DNA of 48,413 nucleotides from Azohydromonas australica DSM 1124 (GCF_000430725.1 NZ_KE387212.1:8884-57296), one strand, 5' to 3'; positions 1 through 8,787 are shown, counted from the first letter of the stretch. Notes: generated from the sequence alone by a model not told the origin. A program made the numbers and translations.

Positions 1-1
1 T

Positions 2-322
2 CTGGGCTACAGCACCGAATCAGGCCTTGCACGCATCCTGAAGCAGGTCCGTGGAACAGTGATGGAGCGGCTGCACACGCACACCGTGTTCACAGCTCAC
101 CTGGCATCCGTGCTCAGGACAATGGCGCTCAGCGGGCGAGGCGTGGCTTGGCTGCCGGCGACACTGATCCGAGAAGACCTGGCCAGTGGCCGATTGGTTG
201 CGGCGGCACCTGACGACTGGCGCATCGCGCTGGACATCCGGCTGTACCGGGATCGCGCTGCCGTTGGCGCTGCGGGCGAGGACTTCTGGACCGCTGTCAA
301 GCAGAAGGACGCAGCACCCTGA
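2..322 (+). CDS. LysR-family regulator, C-terminal part only
   Basis: The reading frame is open from base 2 and enters from outside the window, so only about 106 C-terminal residues are present. They read as the second half of a LysR substrate-binding domain: the stretch ALSGRGVAWLPATLI matches the typical 'G.G.a~lP' segment near the end of this fold, followed by the usual strand with charged residues and a short tail. LysR proteins are DNA-binding transcription factors that sense a small ligand. Neither the ligand nor the target can be read from this piece. An internal ATG at about 62 exists, but a start there would leave a fragment of a domain, so I treat the gene as 5'-truncated by the window edge. 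It probably belongs to the chromosomal backbone flanking the recombinase. Confidence 0.7.
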   Translation: MGYSTESGLARILKQVRGTVMERLHTHTVFTAHLASVLRTMALSGRGVAWLPATLIREDLASGRLVAAAPDDWRIALDIRLYRDRAAVGAAGEDFWTAVKQKDAAP

Positions 323-384
323 GCGCCTGCAGCCAGCTTCGTGTGAACGCCGCTGAAGCTGCGCAAGCCGTCGTGGAGTTCATC

Positions 385-416
385 GCTGATCAAATAATTC
401 TTCTTATCGGATCAGC
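385..416. repeat. 7-bp inverted repeat between LysR gene and recombinase
   Basis: GCTGATC at 385-391 and GATCAGC at 410-416 are perfect inverted arms around an 18-base AT-rich spacer, 26 bases before the recombinase start. It could be a weak terminator for the LysR gene, an operator for the recombinase, or part of an attachment site. The sequence does not decide. Confidence 0.4.
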
Positions 417-442
417 AGCGTCACAGGCCTAAACTGACTGGC

Positions 443-2137
443 ATGGAATTGCGCCCGTCCACTGCCGAGTCCGCCAGCGTGCAGTCGTTGCCCGATGCCG
501 CGGCGCTCTCGGCTCTACGGGCCTGGCACGAAGGCCTGTCCTCACGAGAGGCCGTGGCGCGCTTCATTCCCGAACGGCGGCTGCTTGGCGGCTCGTCGCG
601 CGCCATGATCGGCGACATCCGCCGGCAGCTCGCCGCCTTCGCGGCCAGCCGCCAGCGCGAGGACCTGGCGCGGCTCATCACGGGCACGGCGCGCAAGGGC
701 GCTGCGGCCGCACGTGCCGTCGCGCAGGCGGTCGAGGCGCTACGCCATGCGCCCATCCCGCAGCCGCTCATCGGCGACGACGTGGGCCGCTGGCTGCCCC
801 CGCGCGTGGCGGCCGTGCTGCACAAGGCTGGCATCAGGACCCTGGCCGAGCTCACGCTGCGCGTGCCGCGCCGGCGGCGCTGGTGGATTGGCATTGCCGG
901 GCTCGGGCAGGCCATGGCAGCCCAGGTGGAGGACTTCTTCGCAGCACACCCCGACCTCACCGAGCGGGCACGGGCGCTAGTGACCGTGCCCTCGATCGGT
1001 GACGTGCGTCCGTGGGAGCACATCGTCGTGCCCAGCGAGGTCGACGGCACCCAGGGCACCTTTCGGGCGCCACGCGAGTCGTGCTCGCTGCGGGCCAACA
1101 ACGACTTCGAGGCCGTGCAGATCTGGCTGTCGATGCACGAGGCTCCGGCCACCCAGCGTGCTTACCGCAAGGAGGCCGAGCGCTTGATGCTCTGGGCCAT
1201 CTTCGAACGCGGCCTGGCGCTGTCCTCGCTCACTACCGAGGACGCGGCGGCGTACCGCGCGTTCCTGCGCCATCCGGCACCGCGCTCGCGCTGGGTCGGG
1301 CCTGCCACGGCGCGGTCCTCGCCGCTGTGGCGTCCCTTCACCGGCGGTCCCTCGCCGCGCTCCATTGCCTACGCGCTCTCGGTGCTGGGCGCGCTGTTCC
1401 GCTGGCTCATCGCCAAGCGATACGTGCTAGCCAACCCGTTTGCCGGCATCCGCGTGCGCGGCGCACGCTCGGCCGGCCTGGACACGACGCGGGGATTCTC
1501 TGGCGGCGAGTGGCAGCTTCTGCGCACGGTCGCCGACGCCTTGGAATGGTCGTACGGGTGGACGCCGGCCGCGGCGCGGCGCATGCGCTTCGTGCTTGAC
1601 TTCGGGTTCGGCACGGGGCTGCGCGCCAGTGAACTGGTGAACGCCGTGCTGGGCAACGTCGAGATCGACGCTGGCGGCGAGGTCTGGCTGCGCGTGGTCG
1701 GCAAGGGCAGTAAGCCCCGCAAGGTCGTGCTGCCCCTCATTGCGCGCAGCGCGCTGGAAACCTACCTGGTGCAGCGGCAGTTGCCCGTGAGCCCAGCGAA
1801 GTGGGATCCGGGCACACCGCTGTTGGGCAGCCTAGACGATGGGACCGCCATCATCGCCAGGCGGCTGTGGGCGGCGCTCAAGCGCTTCTTCGCGACGGCG
1901 GCTACGGTGCTCACCGACGTCAACCCGGCGCTGGCCGAGAAGCTGGGCCGGGCTTCACCGCACTGGCTGCGCCACAGCCATGCCTCGTATGCGCTGGAGG
2001 CCGGCGTCGACCTCACCACGGTACGCGACAACCTGCGCCACGCGTCGGTGTCCACCACCTCGCTGTACCTGCACGCCGACGATGAGCGCCGCGCCAAGCA
2101 GATCGGGGCAGCGTTTTCTGGCCACGGAAAACGGTGA
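443..2137 (+). CDS. Tyrosine recombinase / phage-type integrase (564 aa)
   Basis: This is a site-specific recombinase that cuts and rejoins DNA through a catalytic tyrosine. The C-terminal catalytic domain shows the expected residues: Arg394 in TGLRASEL, Lys421 in GKGSK, His507/Arg510 in HWLRH, His533 in LRHAS and the nucleophile Tyr542 in SLYLHAD. The roughly 180 N-terminal residues are unusual for a phage integrase and resemble the extra domain (DUF3701 type) of integrases on proteobacterial plasmids and islands; a SAM-like core-binding domain follows at about 220-345. The ATG at 443 starts the family-like N-terminus. The catalytic set looks complete, so the enzyme may be active. The gene sits directly before a sensor kinase that has lost its 5' end, which suggests it marks an island boundary. 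Confidence 0.9.
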   Translation: MELRPSTAESASVQSLPDAAALSALRAWHEGLSSREAVARFIPERRLLGGSSRAMIGDIRRQLAAFAASRQREDLARLITGTARKGAAAARAVAQAVEALRHAPIPQPLIGDDVGRWLPPRVAAVLHKAGIRTLAELTLRVPRRRRWWIGIAGLGQAMAAQVEDFFAAHPDLTERARALVTVPSIGDVRPWEHIVVPSEVDGTQGTFRAPRESCSLRANNDFEAVQIWLSMHEAPATQRAYRKEAERLMLWAIFERGLALSSLTTEDAAAYRAFLRHPAPRSRWVGPATARSSPLWRPFTGGPSPRSIAYALSVLGALFRWLIAKRYVLANPFAGIRVRGARSAGLDTTRGFSGGEWQLLRTVADALEWSYGWTPAAARRMRFVLDFGFGTGLRASELVNAVLGNVEIDAGGEVWLRVVGKGSKPRKVVLPLIARSALETYLVQRQLPVSPAKWDPGTPLLGSLDDGTAIIARRLWAALKRFFATAATVLTDVNPALAEKLGRASPHWLRHSHASYALEAGVDLTTVRDNLRHASVSTTSLYLHADDERRAKQIGAAFSGHGKR

Positions 2138-2270
2138 TATTCCCACGGCAAAACGCACCGATTTACACGGCCAAACTGCGGTCGCCGTAATTCAAAATTC
2201 CGTAAGCCGTTGTCCCACAAAAGTTTTTAGACTCAAAGCGCACCTTTTTGCACGCAGAGTCCGTCCACCC

Positions 2271-3599
2271 CTGTTCGGGCTGTTTCGCGAGCATGTCACG
2301 CGCCAGTTCGCCGCCACGCTGACGGCCGAGCTCGACCAGGTCACGGCCCGCTTCGAGCCCGATGCCGCTGGGACTCCCCGGCTGGATCCGGCAAGCCTGA
2401 GCGACCCGCGCTGGGTCCGTCCCCATTCGGGGCTGTACTGGCAGGTGGACCGCAGCGACGGCGTGACGCTGCAGCGCGGCGTGCTGCGCTCGCGCTCGCT
2501 GTGGGATGCCGAGCTGCAGGCGCCGGCCGATCAGCCGGCCGACGGGCAAGTGCATGTACACGAGGTGGTTGGCCCGGGCGGCGCGGCGCTGCTGCTGGTC
2601 GAGCGCACGGTGCGCATCGCCGCAGCCGGCGGTCCCGGTGCATGGCGGCTGCTGGTCGCGGCGGACCGCCATGAAACCACGCAGGCCGTCGAACGCTTCA
2701 ACGGCGTGCTGGCCTGGTCGCTGGCGGCGCTGCTGGGGCTGCTGCTGCTGGCCGCGGCCGCCCAGGTGTCCGTCGGGCTGGCGCCGCTCAAGGCGCTGCA
2801 GCAAGCGCTGATAGACGTGCGCGAAGGCCGCCGGCAGCGCCTGCAGGGCCGCTTCCCGCTGGAAGTGCAGCCGCTGGTGGACGACTTCAACGGCGTGCTG
2901 GAGCGCAATGCCGAGGTCGTGGCCCGCGCCCGCACGCAGGCAGGCAACCTGGCGCATGCCCTCAAGACGCCGCTGGCCGCGATGGCACAGGCCGCGGGAT
3001 CCGTGCAGCGGCATCCGGCGGAACTCGCGGCGCTGCCCGGCCTGGTGGCGGAGCAGGTCGAAATCGCCCGGCGCCACGTCCACTGGCATCTCGCCCGGTC
3101 GCGCGCCGCCGCAGCGCAGGGCGTACCGGGCATGCGCGCCGAGGTGGCCCCTGTCGTGCACGGGTTGGTGCGCGTGATGTCGCGCGTGCATGGCGAGCGC
3201 GGGCTGCGCATGGAAGCCGATGCCGTACCGCCCGGGCTGGCCTTTGCCGACGAGGTCCAGGATTTGCAGGAGATGCTGGGCAATCTGCTGGACAACGCCT
3301 GCAAGTGGGCACACAGCTCGATTCGCCTGTCAGCTGCGCCGCTGACGGGAGCAGGAACGCCGCGGCTGCGACTGGTCGTCGAAGACGACGGACCCGGCAT
3401 CGCCGCGAAGCGGCACGAGCTGGCTCTGGCGCGCGGCTGTCGCCTGGATGAGGCTACACCCGGTAGCGGCCTGGGGCTGGCCATCGTGCGCGAGCTGGCC
3501 GATCTCTACGGAGGCCAGATGTCGCTGGCCTGCGCGGAACTGGGCGGGCTCAAGGTGGAGTTGTTGCTGCCCAGGGCGTCAATATCGAGAGCACGTTGA
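2271..3599 (+). pseudogene. Sensor histidine kinase, 5'-truncated (QseC/PhoQ-like)
   Basis: From about 2271 the frame encodes a histidine kinase without its beginning. Present are most of a periplasmic sensor region, one membrane segment (near 2704-2772), a HAMP-like linker, an H-box with NLAHALKTPL, an N-box NLLDNACKWA and ATP-binding glycine boxes DDGPG and GSGLGLAIV. Missing are the start codon, the N-terminal cytoplasmic tail and the first transmembrane helix. The open frame runs upstream into the recombinase, but that part encodes nothing kinase-like. Kinases of this type normally follow an OmpR-type response regulator, which is absent here. The best reading is a kinase gene cut by insertion or rearrangement next to the recombinase. 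Expression from an internal start would give a protein anchored by one helix only. Confidence 0.75.
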
Positions 3600-3722
3600 G
3601 CGGCTGCGGCGGGCAGCAACCGGGGCATTGTTCAGTCCCTCTCATTTGCGATTCTGTATTCCGACCCGCGTCACGTTGTTCAGACCGAGGTGATCAGGAA
3701 AATATGAGAGCCCATTTTCAGG

Positions 3723-3752
3723 GCGGGCTGCGGCGCTCGGCACGCAGCCCGC
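3723..3752. terminator. Hairpin between convergent genes
   Basis: GCGGGCTGCG (3723-3732) and CGCAGCCCGC (3743-3752) form a perfect 10-bp stem with a 10-base loop. An outer pair, GAGAGC at 3706-3711 and GCTCTC at 3759-3764, can extend the structure. It lies between the kinase remnant (plus) and the beta-propeller gene (minus), which converge, so a bidirectional terminator is plausible. There is no clear T-tract. Confidence 0.5.
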
Positions 3753-3828
3753 GAATGCGCTCTCAAGCCTCAGTCCGGAGAACACGCCGGTGCAGGCGCC
3801 GGCTTCCGGCAGGCGTGCAAGAAACCGT

Positions 3829-4629
3829 TCACACGTAGCGGTACGGGCGCTCGTACTTCCAAAGCGTGCCGTTATAGCCCACGGCCCACACGTTGTCGTC
3901 CAGTCCGACGGCAATGCTCTCGAAGCCGCTGCCCGGGACCTTGACGAAACGGCGGCCAGTGTCCGAGTAATAGATAGAGCCGTCGTCCTTGCGCGTTACC
4001 CAGATCGTGCCGCACGGCGAGACCGCCACGTCCACGAGGCGGGACGGGGCACGCCAGATCCGGGTCCACGAGCCGTTGTAGTAGCGCCATAACGTGCCGT
4101 TGAAGCCAACGGCGAACACCGTACCGTCCAGGGCCACCGCGACCCGGGCAAAACCGCTGGCCGCGACCTGAGTGAAGTTGCCGTTGCGGTAGTACCAGAT
4201 CGTGCCGTTGCGCCCGGCGAGCCAGACCGTGCCGTCAGGGCCGACCGCCACGTCGCCCATGCCGCTGGCACCGGTATCGGTCCACTTGCCGTTGCGGTAC
4301 ACCCACAAGGTGCCATTGAACCCGACAGCCCACAGCGCGCCATCGGGTCCGGCGGCCACCCGCTCGAAGCCGGAGGCGTCGACCTGCGTGAAGCTCACGC
4401 CGTTATCCGTGTACCAGATCGTGCCGTTGCGACCCGCCACCCAAACCCTGCCTTCATAGCCGACTGTGACATCGCCTATGCCCGAGGCGGGCGTCTGCAC
4501 CCATTTCCTGAGTGAGGGCCGCTCGTGCTCAGGCACCTGCGCAGCAGCGATTTCGGGCAGCAAGCCAGCACCTGCTGCAGGCAGCGCTGCCGCCAGCGCC
4601 ATGAAAGACCGCCTATGTTGTTGAGCCAT
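3829..4629 (-). CDS. Secreted tectonin-type beta-propeller protein
   Basis: The 266-aa protein starts with a signal peptide in which HRRSFMALAAAL resembles a twin-arginine (Tat) signal, ending near an AxA site before residue 32. The rest is about six repeats of roughly 38 residues with the pattern 'sG..~VAvG.dG.vWavg.nGtiW...ng.~t'. This is the pattern of tectonin/TECPR propellers, which bind glycans or lipopolysaccharide in characterised lectin-like members. Length fits a single propeller with no other domain. The start is the first ATG, preceded by AGGAGA. No functional partner lies nearby; the neighbours are a broken kinase and a broken ATPase. The fold is clear from the repeats; a sugar-binding role is inference, and the ligand is unknown. 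Confidence 0.75.
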   Translation of the reverse strand: MAQQHRRSFMALAAALPAAGAGLLPEIAAAQVPEHERPSLRKWVQTPASGIGDVTVGYEGRVWVAGRNGTIWYTDNGVSFTQVDASGFERVAAGPDGALWAVGFNGTLWVYRNGKWTDTGASGMGDVAVGPDGTVWLAGRNGTIWYYRNGNFTQVAASGFARVAVALDGTVFAVGFNGTLWRYYNGSWTRIWRAPSRLVDVAVSPCGTIWVTRKDDGSIYYSDTGRRFVKVPGSGFESIAVGLDDNVWAVGYNGTLWKYERPYRYV

Positions 4630-5166
4630 TGCAATCTCCTCGCAAATGGAAAACTCCCTGGGTTGATACGGGAATCAAACATGCAACGGGCAGCCCAAGT
4701 TAGGCCGCAACCAGCACTCCTGTTTTCAGGAATCTGCAAAATGGCAATAAACCCCACTCGAGCAACCAATGGCCGAGCCAAGTATCTGGTCAGCCGCATG
4801 GTTGGATCGAGCGTTGACATGAAAAAGCATCGACCCCAACCGGGAATACATTCCGTTGGCTTACATGCTTTACATCGGTTTCTGGGGGACCGTTTACGCT
4901 GAACTGTGGGCGCTCTATTAAGGCAATTCAAGTCCCACCGATGAAGTTTTTTCTTTAGGCCAAAGAAAATGGATTGGCGTCTTCAATGACACCGTTCTCT
5001 CACATCAAGGGAATGCGACCCAATACAGTTGACGGCAAATTTTTGATGTTCATCAAAAGACGAACCTGCAATAGGTATACGCGGTCCCTACAACTTCGTT
5101 GCATAAGTCCGGCGCAGGAAGAGATTCCGCCATCTGGCCACAAAGTTATGCCGCGGCCACCGTTTC
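4630..5166. other. Gene-free stretch, AT-richer than surroundings
   Basis: No convincing coding region is visible in about 540 bases. The composition is clearly more AT-rich than the flanking genes. It contains a TTGACA-like hexamer near 4815, a small inverted repeat GGAATacATTCC near 4844, and the perfect FNR box at 5043-5056. It probably holds promoters for the divergent beta-propeller gene and the former ATPase gene. Confidence 0.6.
5043..5056. promoter_or_regulatory. Perfect FNR/ANR box
   Basis: TTGATgttcATCAA matches the FNR/ANR consensus TTGAT-N4-ATCAA at all ten positions. The palindrome extends to TTTTGAT/ATCAAAA (5041-5058). It lies upstream of the P-type ATPase remnant, so it probably once gave oxygen-dependent control of that pump. 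Confidence 0.75.
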
Positions 5167-6043
5167 ATGCCGGCCGAGATGGGTGGCACATCTGGTGCTG
5201 TCCATAAGCGACTGCGGTGCGGCGCCGGCGCAGTGCCCGATCTCCGGCAGAGCGTGCTGAACGTTGGTATCGGCTGCACCAGCCCGCCGCGCTGGCGGCG
5301 CTTCATCGGGCGGCTGCCCACCCCGCTGTTGCTGGTCCTGCTGGTCGCAGCCATCACGGGCGATGCACTGAGCTTCGGCATCGTGGCGGCCGTGATCACC
5401 GCCAGCGTGGACCCGGACCTGGTGCAGGCACAGCGCGCGGGCCGCACCACCGAGTTCCTGCAGCAGGCCGTGGCGCTTCGCGTGCGCGTGCGGCGCGACG
5501 GCCAAGCCGTGGAGCGCCCGGTGCGCGAGCTGGTACCCGGCGATGTCGTGGAGCTGGCCGCCGGCAGCTTGGTGCCTGCGGCGGCACGGTACTGCAGGCC
5601 ACCGACTTTTTCGTCAACCAGGCGCTGCTCACCGGCGAGGCTGTCCCGGTAGAAAAACACGCCGCACACGTCAGCACCCAGGCTCAGCGTGATGGGGATG
5701 AAGCGGCGACGGCGCTGCAGTCGCCGCACGTGCTCTACGTGGACAGCTCGGTGGTGTCCGAGTCGGCGCCCATGCGCGTGGATGCCACCGGGGCGCGCAC
5801 CGAGCTCGGCCGCATGGCCGGGAGCCTGCAGAGCCCCGCACCGCCGACCGAGTGCGAGCGCGGCACACGCCTCTTCGGGATGATGCTCATGGCGCTGGCG
5901 CTGCCCTAGCTGCCGCTGGGCCGAGCCTTCGGTTTCGTGCACTGCCCGCTGCGGTACTGGCCCTGGTAGGCGGGCTCACCGCCGCCTACCTGGTGCCGGA
6001 CGAGGGCCTCAAGCGCTGTTTCTTCCAGCCCCACCGCGGCGCG
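5167..6043 (+). pseudogene. P-type cation ATPase remnant (frameshifts and internal deletion)
   Basis: Frame 1 to about 5580 encodes membrane helices and an actuator-domain start (RPVRELVPGDVVELAAGSLVPA). A one-base loss near 5580 shifts the reading to frame 2, which continues with FFVNQALLTGEAVPVEK, the conserved TGE loop of P-type ATPases. Soon after, the sequence jumps to what looks like the extreme C-terminal helix (LPAAVLALVGGLTAAYLVP, then LKRCFF), again in another frame. The phosphorylation motif DKTGT, the nucleotide-binding domain and most membrane helices are absent, so about two thirds of the gene is lost. The motifs look closest to Mg2+-importing or Ca2+-type pumps. It cannot be functional. 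Confidence 0.8.
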
Positions 6044-6093
6044 GCAGCCCAGATCCTTGTTGCCGTGGTGATGCGGCGCGCGGGCCAGGTGTG

Positions 6094-6549
6094 TCAGCGT
6101 GCCGCTTGCCGCGCCCGCGTATCGAGATAGCGGTAGAGCTGCGCGATGCCCGAGCGCACGGCCGGGTTGTCTTGCCAGGCCGGCATGGCATGGCCATCGG
6201 CGCGCGGCTGCACGACGCTGTCCAGCAATGCCTGGCGCGCGGCTTGCGGGTCCGCGGCCTCGGTGGCCGCGATGGTCCACGCATAGCGGCGCAACACGGC
6301 TTCGGTGAACCTGGCCTCGCTCATGCCCCCCACCCGCTGCAGCAGGCTGGGCGCGCGCCCCGTCCCCTTCGCGTCCTCGCCGTGGCATCGCGCACAGTGC
6401 GTCTGGAACAGCTGCTGCCCCAGGCTGGCGTCCGCCGGCGTCGCCGAGGCCGGCTCGGCCGGCGCCGCTGGCGCGCTCAACACAGGCACGGCGGCACAGA
6501 GCGCGACGGCGGCCAGCAGCCGCGCATGTCTTGCAGGGATGGTGGCCAT
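6094..6549 (-). CDS. Small periplasmic c-type cytochrome
   Basis: This 151-aa protein has a signal peptide (residues 1 to about 28, ending SAPA) and one haem-binding motif CARCH at residues 52-56, with a likely axial methionine in HAMPAW in the C-terminal part. It is a class I-like monohaem cytochrome c that would carry electrons in the periplasm. It starts 54 bases after the two-domain usp gene on the same strand, so it is probably the third gene of an hsp20-usp-cytochrome operon. Its partner oxidase or reductase is not in the window. Placement in a stress operon behind a FixK-like box suggests a role in low-oxygen electron transfer. Confidence 0.85.
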   Translation of the reverse strand: MATIPARHARLLAAVALCAAVPVLSAPAAPAEPASATPADASLGQQLFQTHCARCHGEDAKGTGRAPSLLQRVGGMSEARFTEAVLRRYAWTIAATEAADPQAARQALLDSVVQPRADGHAMPAWQDNPAVRSGIAQLYRYLDTRARQAAR

Positions 6550-6603
6550 GGGAGCTTTCCCTTTGGTTGCGCGCCATGCCTCGTAGGCGGCGCGGCAGCG
6601 GCG

Positions 6604-7419
6604 TCAGTGCGCCATCAGCACGGGCAGCGTCATGGACGCGAGCACCGTTCGCGTGGCGCCGCCCAGCAGCAGCTCGCGTGCACGGGTATGGCCATAGCAG
6701 CCCATCACCAGCAGGTCCGCATTCAGGTCTGCCGTGCGCGAGAGCAAATCTTCACCCACCTGGCCTTCAGCCGCTGCTTCACGGGAACAGGTCACGTCAA
6801 CGCCATGGCGCAGCAGGAGCGGGCGGATCTCCTCAGGATCACCGTCCCAGCTCGACACGTGGACGGCAGCGCCCGGCTGCAACAGGGGCAGCACCGCGGA
6901 CAGCGCACGAGCCGCCTCGCGCGTGGGCTTCCAGGCGATCAGCACGCGGTGGCCCACGTCGCCAAAGTTGCCTGCCCAAGGCACGACCAGCACGGGCTTG
7001 CCGCTGTCCACGACGACCGAGGGCACGAAGTCCGGCGGCACACCGGCGCCTGCGGGATCGCTGCCGTCGTACTGGCCCAGCACCACCAGGTCGTGATGGA
7101 AGCTCTCGCGCACGAAGCCGGGATACAGGGCGCGCAGCGGGCTCAGCTCGGCCCAGCGCACGTGCACCTCATCGCTTTGCACGGCTTCGACCAGCGCGCG
7201 CGCCATGTCCCGGCGCTGGCAGTCGACCTCCAGCATGTCAGGCATGAAAGCGCCGGCGTCCGGAAACGGCAGTGTCACCTCCAGCACGGCCGGCGTGACG
7301 GCATACAGCGCTTGCACCGTTGCGTCCAGGCGCCGCGCCAGCGTTCGGGCCAGCTCCAGCCGCATGCGGCTGCGCGGCAGTGCATCGACGTGCACCAGGA
7401 TGGAAGCCATGAGACTCAT
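6604..7419 (-). CDS. Universal stress protein, two-domain
   Basis: The 271-aa protein carries two UspA-like domains. The second (about 155-271) ends with GCYGHTRARELLLGGATRTVL, which fits the ATP-binding signature G-x2-G-x9-G-(S/T). The first domain lacks a clean copy of that signature and is probably degenerate. Universal stress proteins bind ATP or act as folding and persistence factors under starvation, acid or oxygen limitation. The ATG at 7419 is chosen because AAGGAGA stands just upstream; a GTG seven codons earlier is less likely. It follows hsp20 by 87 bases on the same strand and precedes the cytochrome gene. It is a clear paralogue of the protein at 22432-23244, sharing the ending LPVLMAH. 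Confidence 0.9.
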   Translation of the reverse strand: MSLMASILVHVDALPRSRMRLELARTLARRLDATVQALYAVTPAVLEVTLPFPDAGAFMPDMLEVDCQRRDMARALVEAVQSDEVHVRWAELSPLRALYPGFVRESFHHDLVVLGQYDGSDPAGAGVPPDFVPSVVVDSGKPVLVVPWAGNFGDVGHRVLIAWKPTREAARALSAVLPLLQPGAAVHVSSWDGDPEEIRPLLLRHGVDVTCSREAAAEGQVGEDLLSRTADLNADLLVMGCYGHTRARELLLGGATRTVLASMTLPVLMAH

Positions 7420-7506
7420 CCACTTCTCCTTGGCCCGCACTTCGCGTGACGGCGCATTGTCCGGCTCCTCAGGCCGCGCGGCGCGGCATGCCTCTGTCCA
7501 CTCCGC

Positions 7507-7938
7507 TCACTCGATGGCGATGCGGCGGCGGCGTGCGCCTTCGCGCTTGGGCAGCGTGAGCTTGAGCACGCCGTCTTCCAGCTTGGCCGCGACACCCGCT
7601 TCATCGATCTCGCTGGGCAGCGTGAAGCTGCGCGAGACGCTGCCACGATAGGTCTCGCGCATGAGCACGCGGGCCTTGTCCTTCGGGTCCTTCTCCTCTG
7701 CATCCCTGCGGATCTCGGCATGGATGCCGACGCGGTTGCCGTCCACTTCGACCCGAATGTCCTCCTTCTTCACACCGGGCAGCTCGGCGCACACGGCATA
7801 GCTTTTGTCCTTCTCCTCGACGTCCAGGCGAATGTCGCCCATGCCCATGATCTCGGAGCCTTGGGCCAACGAGGGCAGCAGGCGGCGGAATTCGGAGAAC
7901 AGGTCGTCGAAGCGCGACAGCGGAGTCAAGGCAGTCAT
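7507..7938 (-). CDS. Small heat-shock protein, Hsp20 family
   Basis: The 143-aa protein is an alpha-crystallin-type chaperone that holds unfolding proteins in the cytoplasm without ATP. The alpha-crystallin domain covers about residues 40-143, with AELPGVKKEDIRVEV and the conserved end LEDGVLKLTLPK; a C-terminal IAIE stands in for the usual I-x-I anchor. Start at 7938 is supported by AAGGAG eight bases upstream; the frame is open further upstream without a good start. It is the first gene of a minus-strand operon with a two-domain usp and a cytochrome c. A FixK-like box at 8067-8080 lies 128 bases before the start. Confidence 0.93.
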   Translation of the reverse strand: MTALTPLSRFDDLFSEFRRLLPSLAQGSEIMGMGDIRLDVEEKDKSYAVCAELPGVKKEDIRVEVDGNRVGIHAEIRRDAEEKDPKDKARVLMRETYRGSVSRSFTLPSEIDEAGVAAKLEDGVLKLTLPKREGARRRRIAIE

Positions 7939-8066
7939 CGATATCTCCTTTCCATAAGGCTCTTTCCAGGATGCATTTGCAACCATGTCCTGAAGATTGC
8001 CGGACGCCACCATGAGTGCTGCCGGTACAGGACAAATCCAATCTAGGCCGACCGGTGTGGCATGGC

Positions 8067-8080
8067 TTGCGGCAGATCAA
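8067..8080. promoter_or_regulatory. FixK/FNR-like box upstream of hsp20
   Basis: TTGCGgcagATCAA fits TTG(A/C)-N6-(T/G)CAA. It lies in the 389-base gap between divergent hsp20 and usp, 128 bases from the hsp20 start, and has the same shape as the other boxes in the window. Confidence 0.5.
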
Positions 8081-8244
8081 TTCCGAGCGCGAAGGCTTTT
8101 CACTGCAGCCATGGGCATGCATGGCGCGTGCATGCTCGACACCGCTGCTGCCGGGCGGCAATGCGCAGCGTGTCCTTGATGCAGCAGGTGAAACAGCACG
8201 AGCTTGGCGTTGGAAACCGCTGCCGCATGCGAGATCTGCCGTAT

Positions 8245-8258
8245 TTGCGAAATCTCAA
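8245..8258 (+). promoter_or_regulatory. FixK/FNR-like box upstream of usp (69-base spacing)
   Basis: TTGCGaaatCTCAA fits TTG(A/C)-N6-(T/G)CAA and stands exactly 69 bases before the usp start at 8328. The same gap occurs at 35832-35845 and 44635-44648. The spacing fits class II activation, with the box near -41 and a leader of about 35 bases. Confidence 0.7.
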
Positions 8259-8327
8259 TGACCACGCTGCCCGAAGCATGACCATGGCGCGACCGGCCGC
8301 CCACCGCGGCCGAGTTGGAGGAATGCG

Positions 8328-8783
8328 ATGTACTCCAGAAGCCTCGTTCCCTTCGACGGCAGCGACCCTTCTGTCCAGGGCCTGCGCGAAGCCATCACCC
8401 TGGCGCGGGAATTGAAGTCCACTCTCGTGCTGCTGCACGTGGTCAACGAGTACCCGCTGCTGGTGGACATGGCCGCCGTGACCGGTACCGACGAGATCCG
8501 TCGCGATCTGCTCGATCTGGGGAAGGAACTGCTCGCACAGGGCTGCCGCGAAGCCGAGCAGGCCGGTGTGCAGGTACGGCCCGTGATGCACGAGATCACG
8601 TCCGGCCGTGTCGGCAACGTGATCTCCGAGCAGGCCAAGACCCAGGACTGCCAGCTCATCGTCATGGGCACGCATGGACGGCGCGGCATCAGCCGCCTGA
8701 CGATGGGCAGCGATGCCGAGATCACGGCGCGCTGCGCGCCGGTGCCCGTCATGCTGGTGCGGCACCAGGGCTCGCAGCCCTGA
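8328..8783 (+). CDS. Universal stress protein, single domain
   Basis: The 151-aa protein is a one-domain UspA: start strand MYSRSLVPFDGSD and ATP-binding loop GTHGRRGISRLTMGSDA, which fits G-x2-G-x9-G-S. It would act in the cytoplasm as an ATP-binding stress and persistence factor. A strong GGAGG stands before the ATG. It leads a plus-strand group with groEL, a BON protein and a glgC-like gene, although a 110-base gap with a hairpin separates it from groEL. It is closely paralogous to the protein at 35915-36367; most positions are the same. Confidence 0.93.
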   Translation: MYSRSLVPFDGSDPSVQGLREAITLARELKSTLVLLHVVNEYPLLVDMAAVTGTDEIRRDLLDLGKELLAQGCREAEQAGVQVRPVMHEITSGRVGNVISEQAKTQDCQLIVMGTHGRRGISRLTMGSDAEITARCAPVPVMLVRHQGSQP

Positions 8784-8787
8784 TACC

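Noticed and set aside
323..442. A tRNA gene as integration site of the recombinase element
   Set aside because: The gap before the recombinase does not fold as a cloverleaf and has no T-arm-like sequence; none was seen after the gene either.
1839..2270. N-terminal extension of the kinase frame into the recombinase gene
   Set aside because: The frame is open, but this part is an out-of-frame reading of the recombinase and of intergenic DNA; kinase homology begins only at about 2271.
3829..4629. Repeats in the beta-propeller gene as a CRISPR or satellite array
   Set aside because: The repeats are in frame, diverged and encode propeller blades; there are no uniform spacers.
6091..7449. A 452-codon plus-strand frame
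   Set aside because: It is opposite the cytochrome c and usp genes, both of which have motifs and good ribosome-binding sites.
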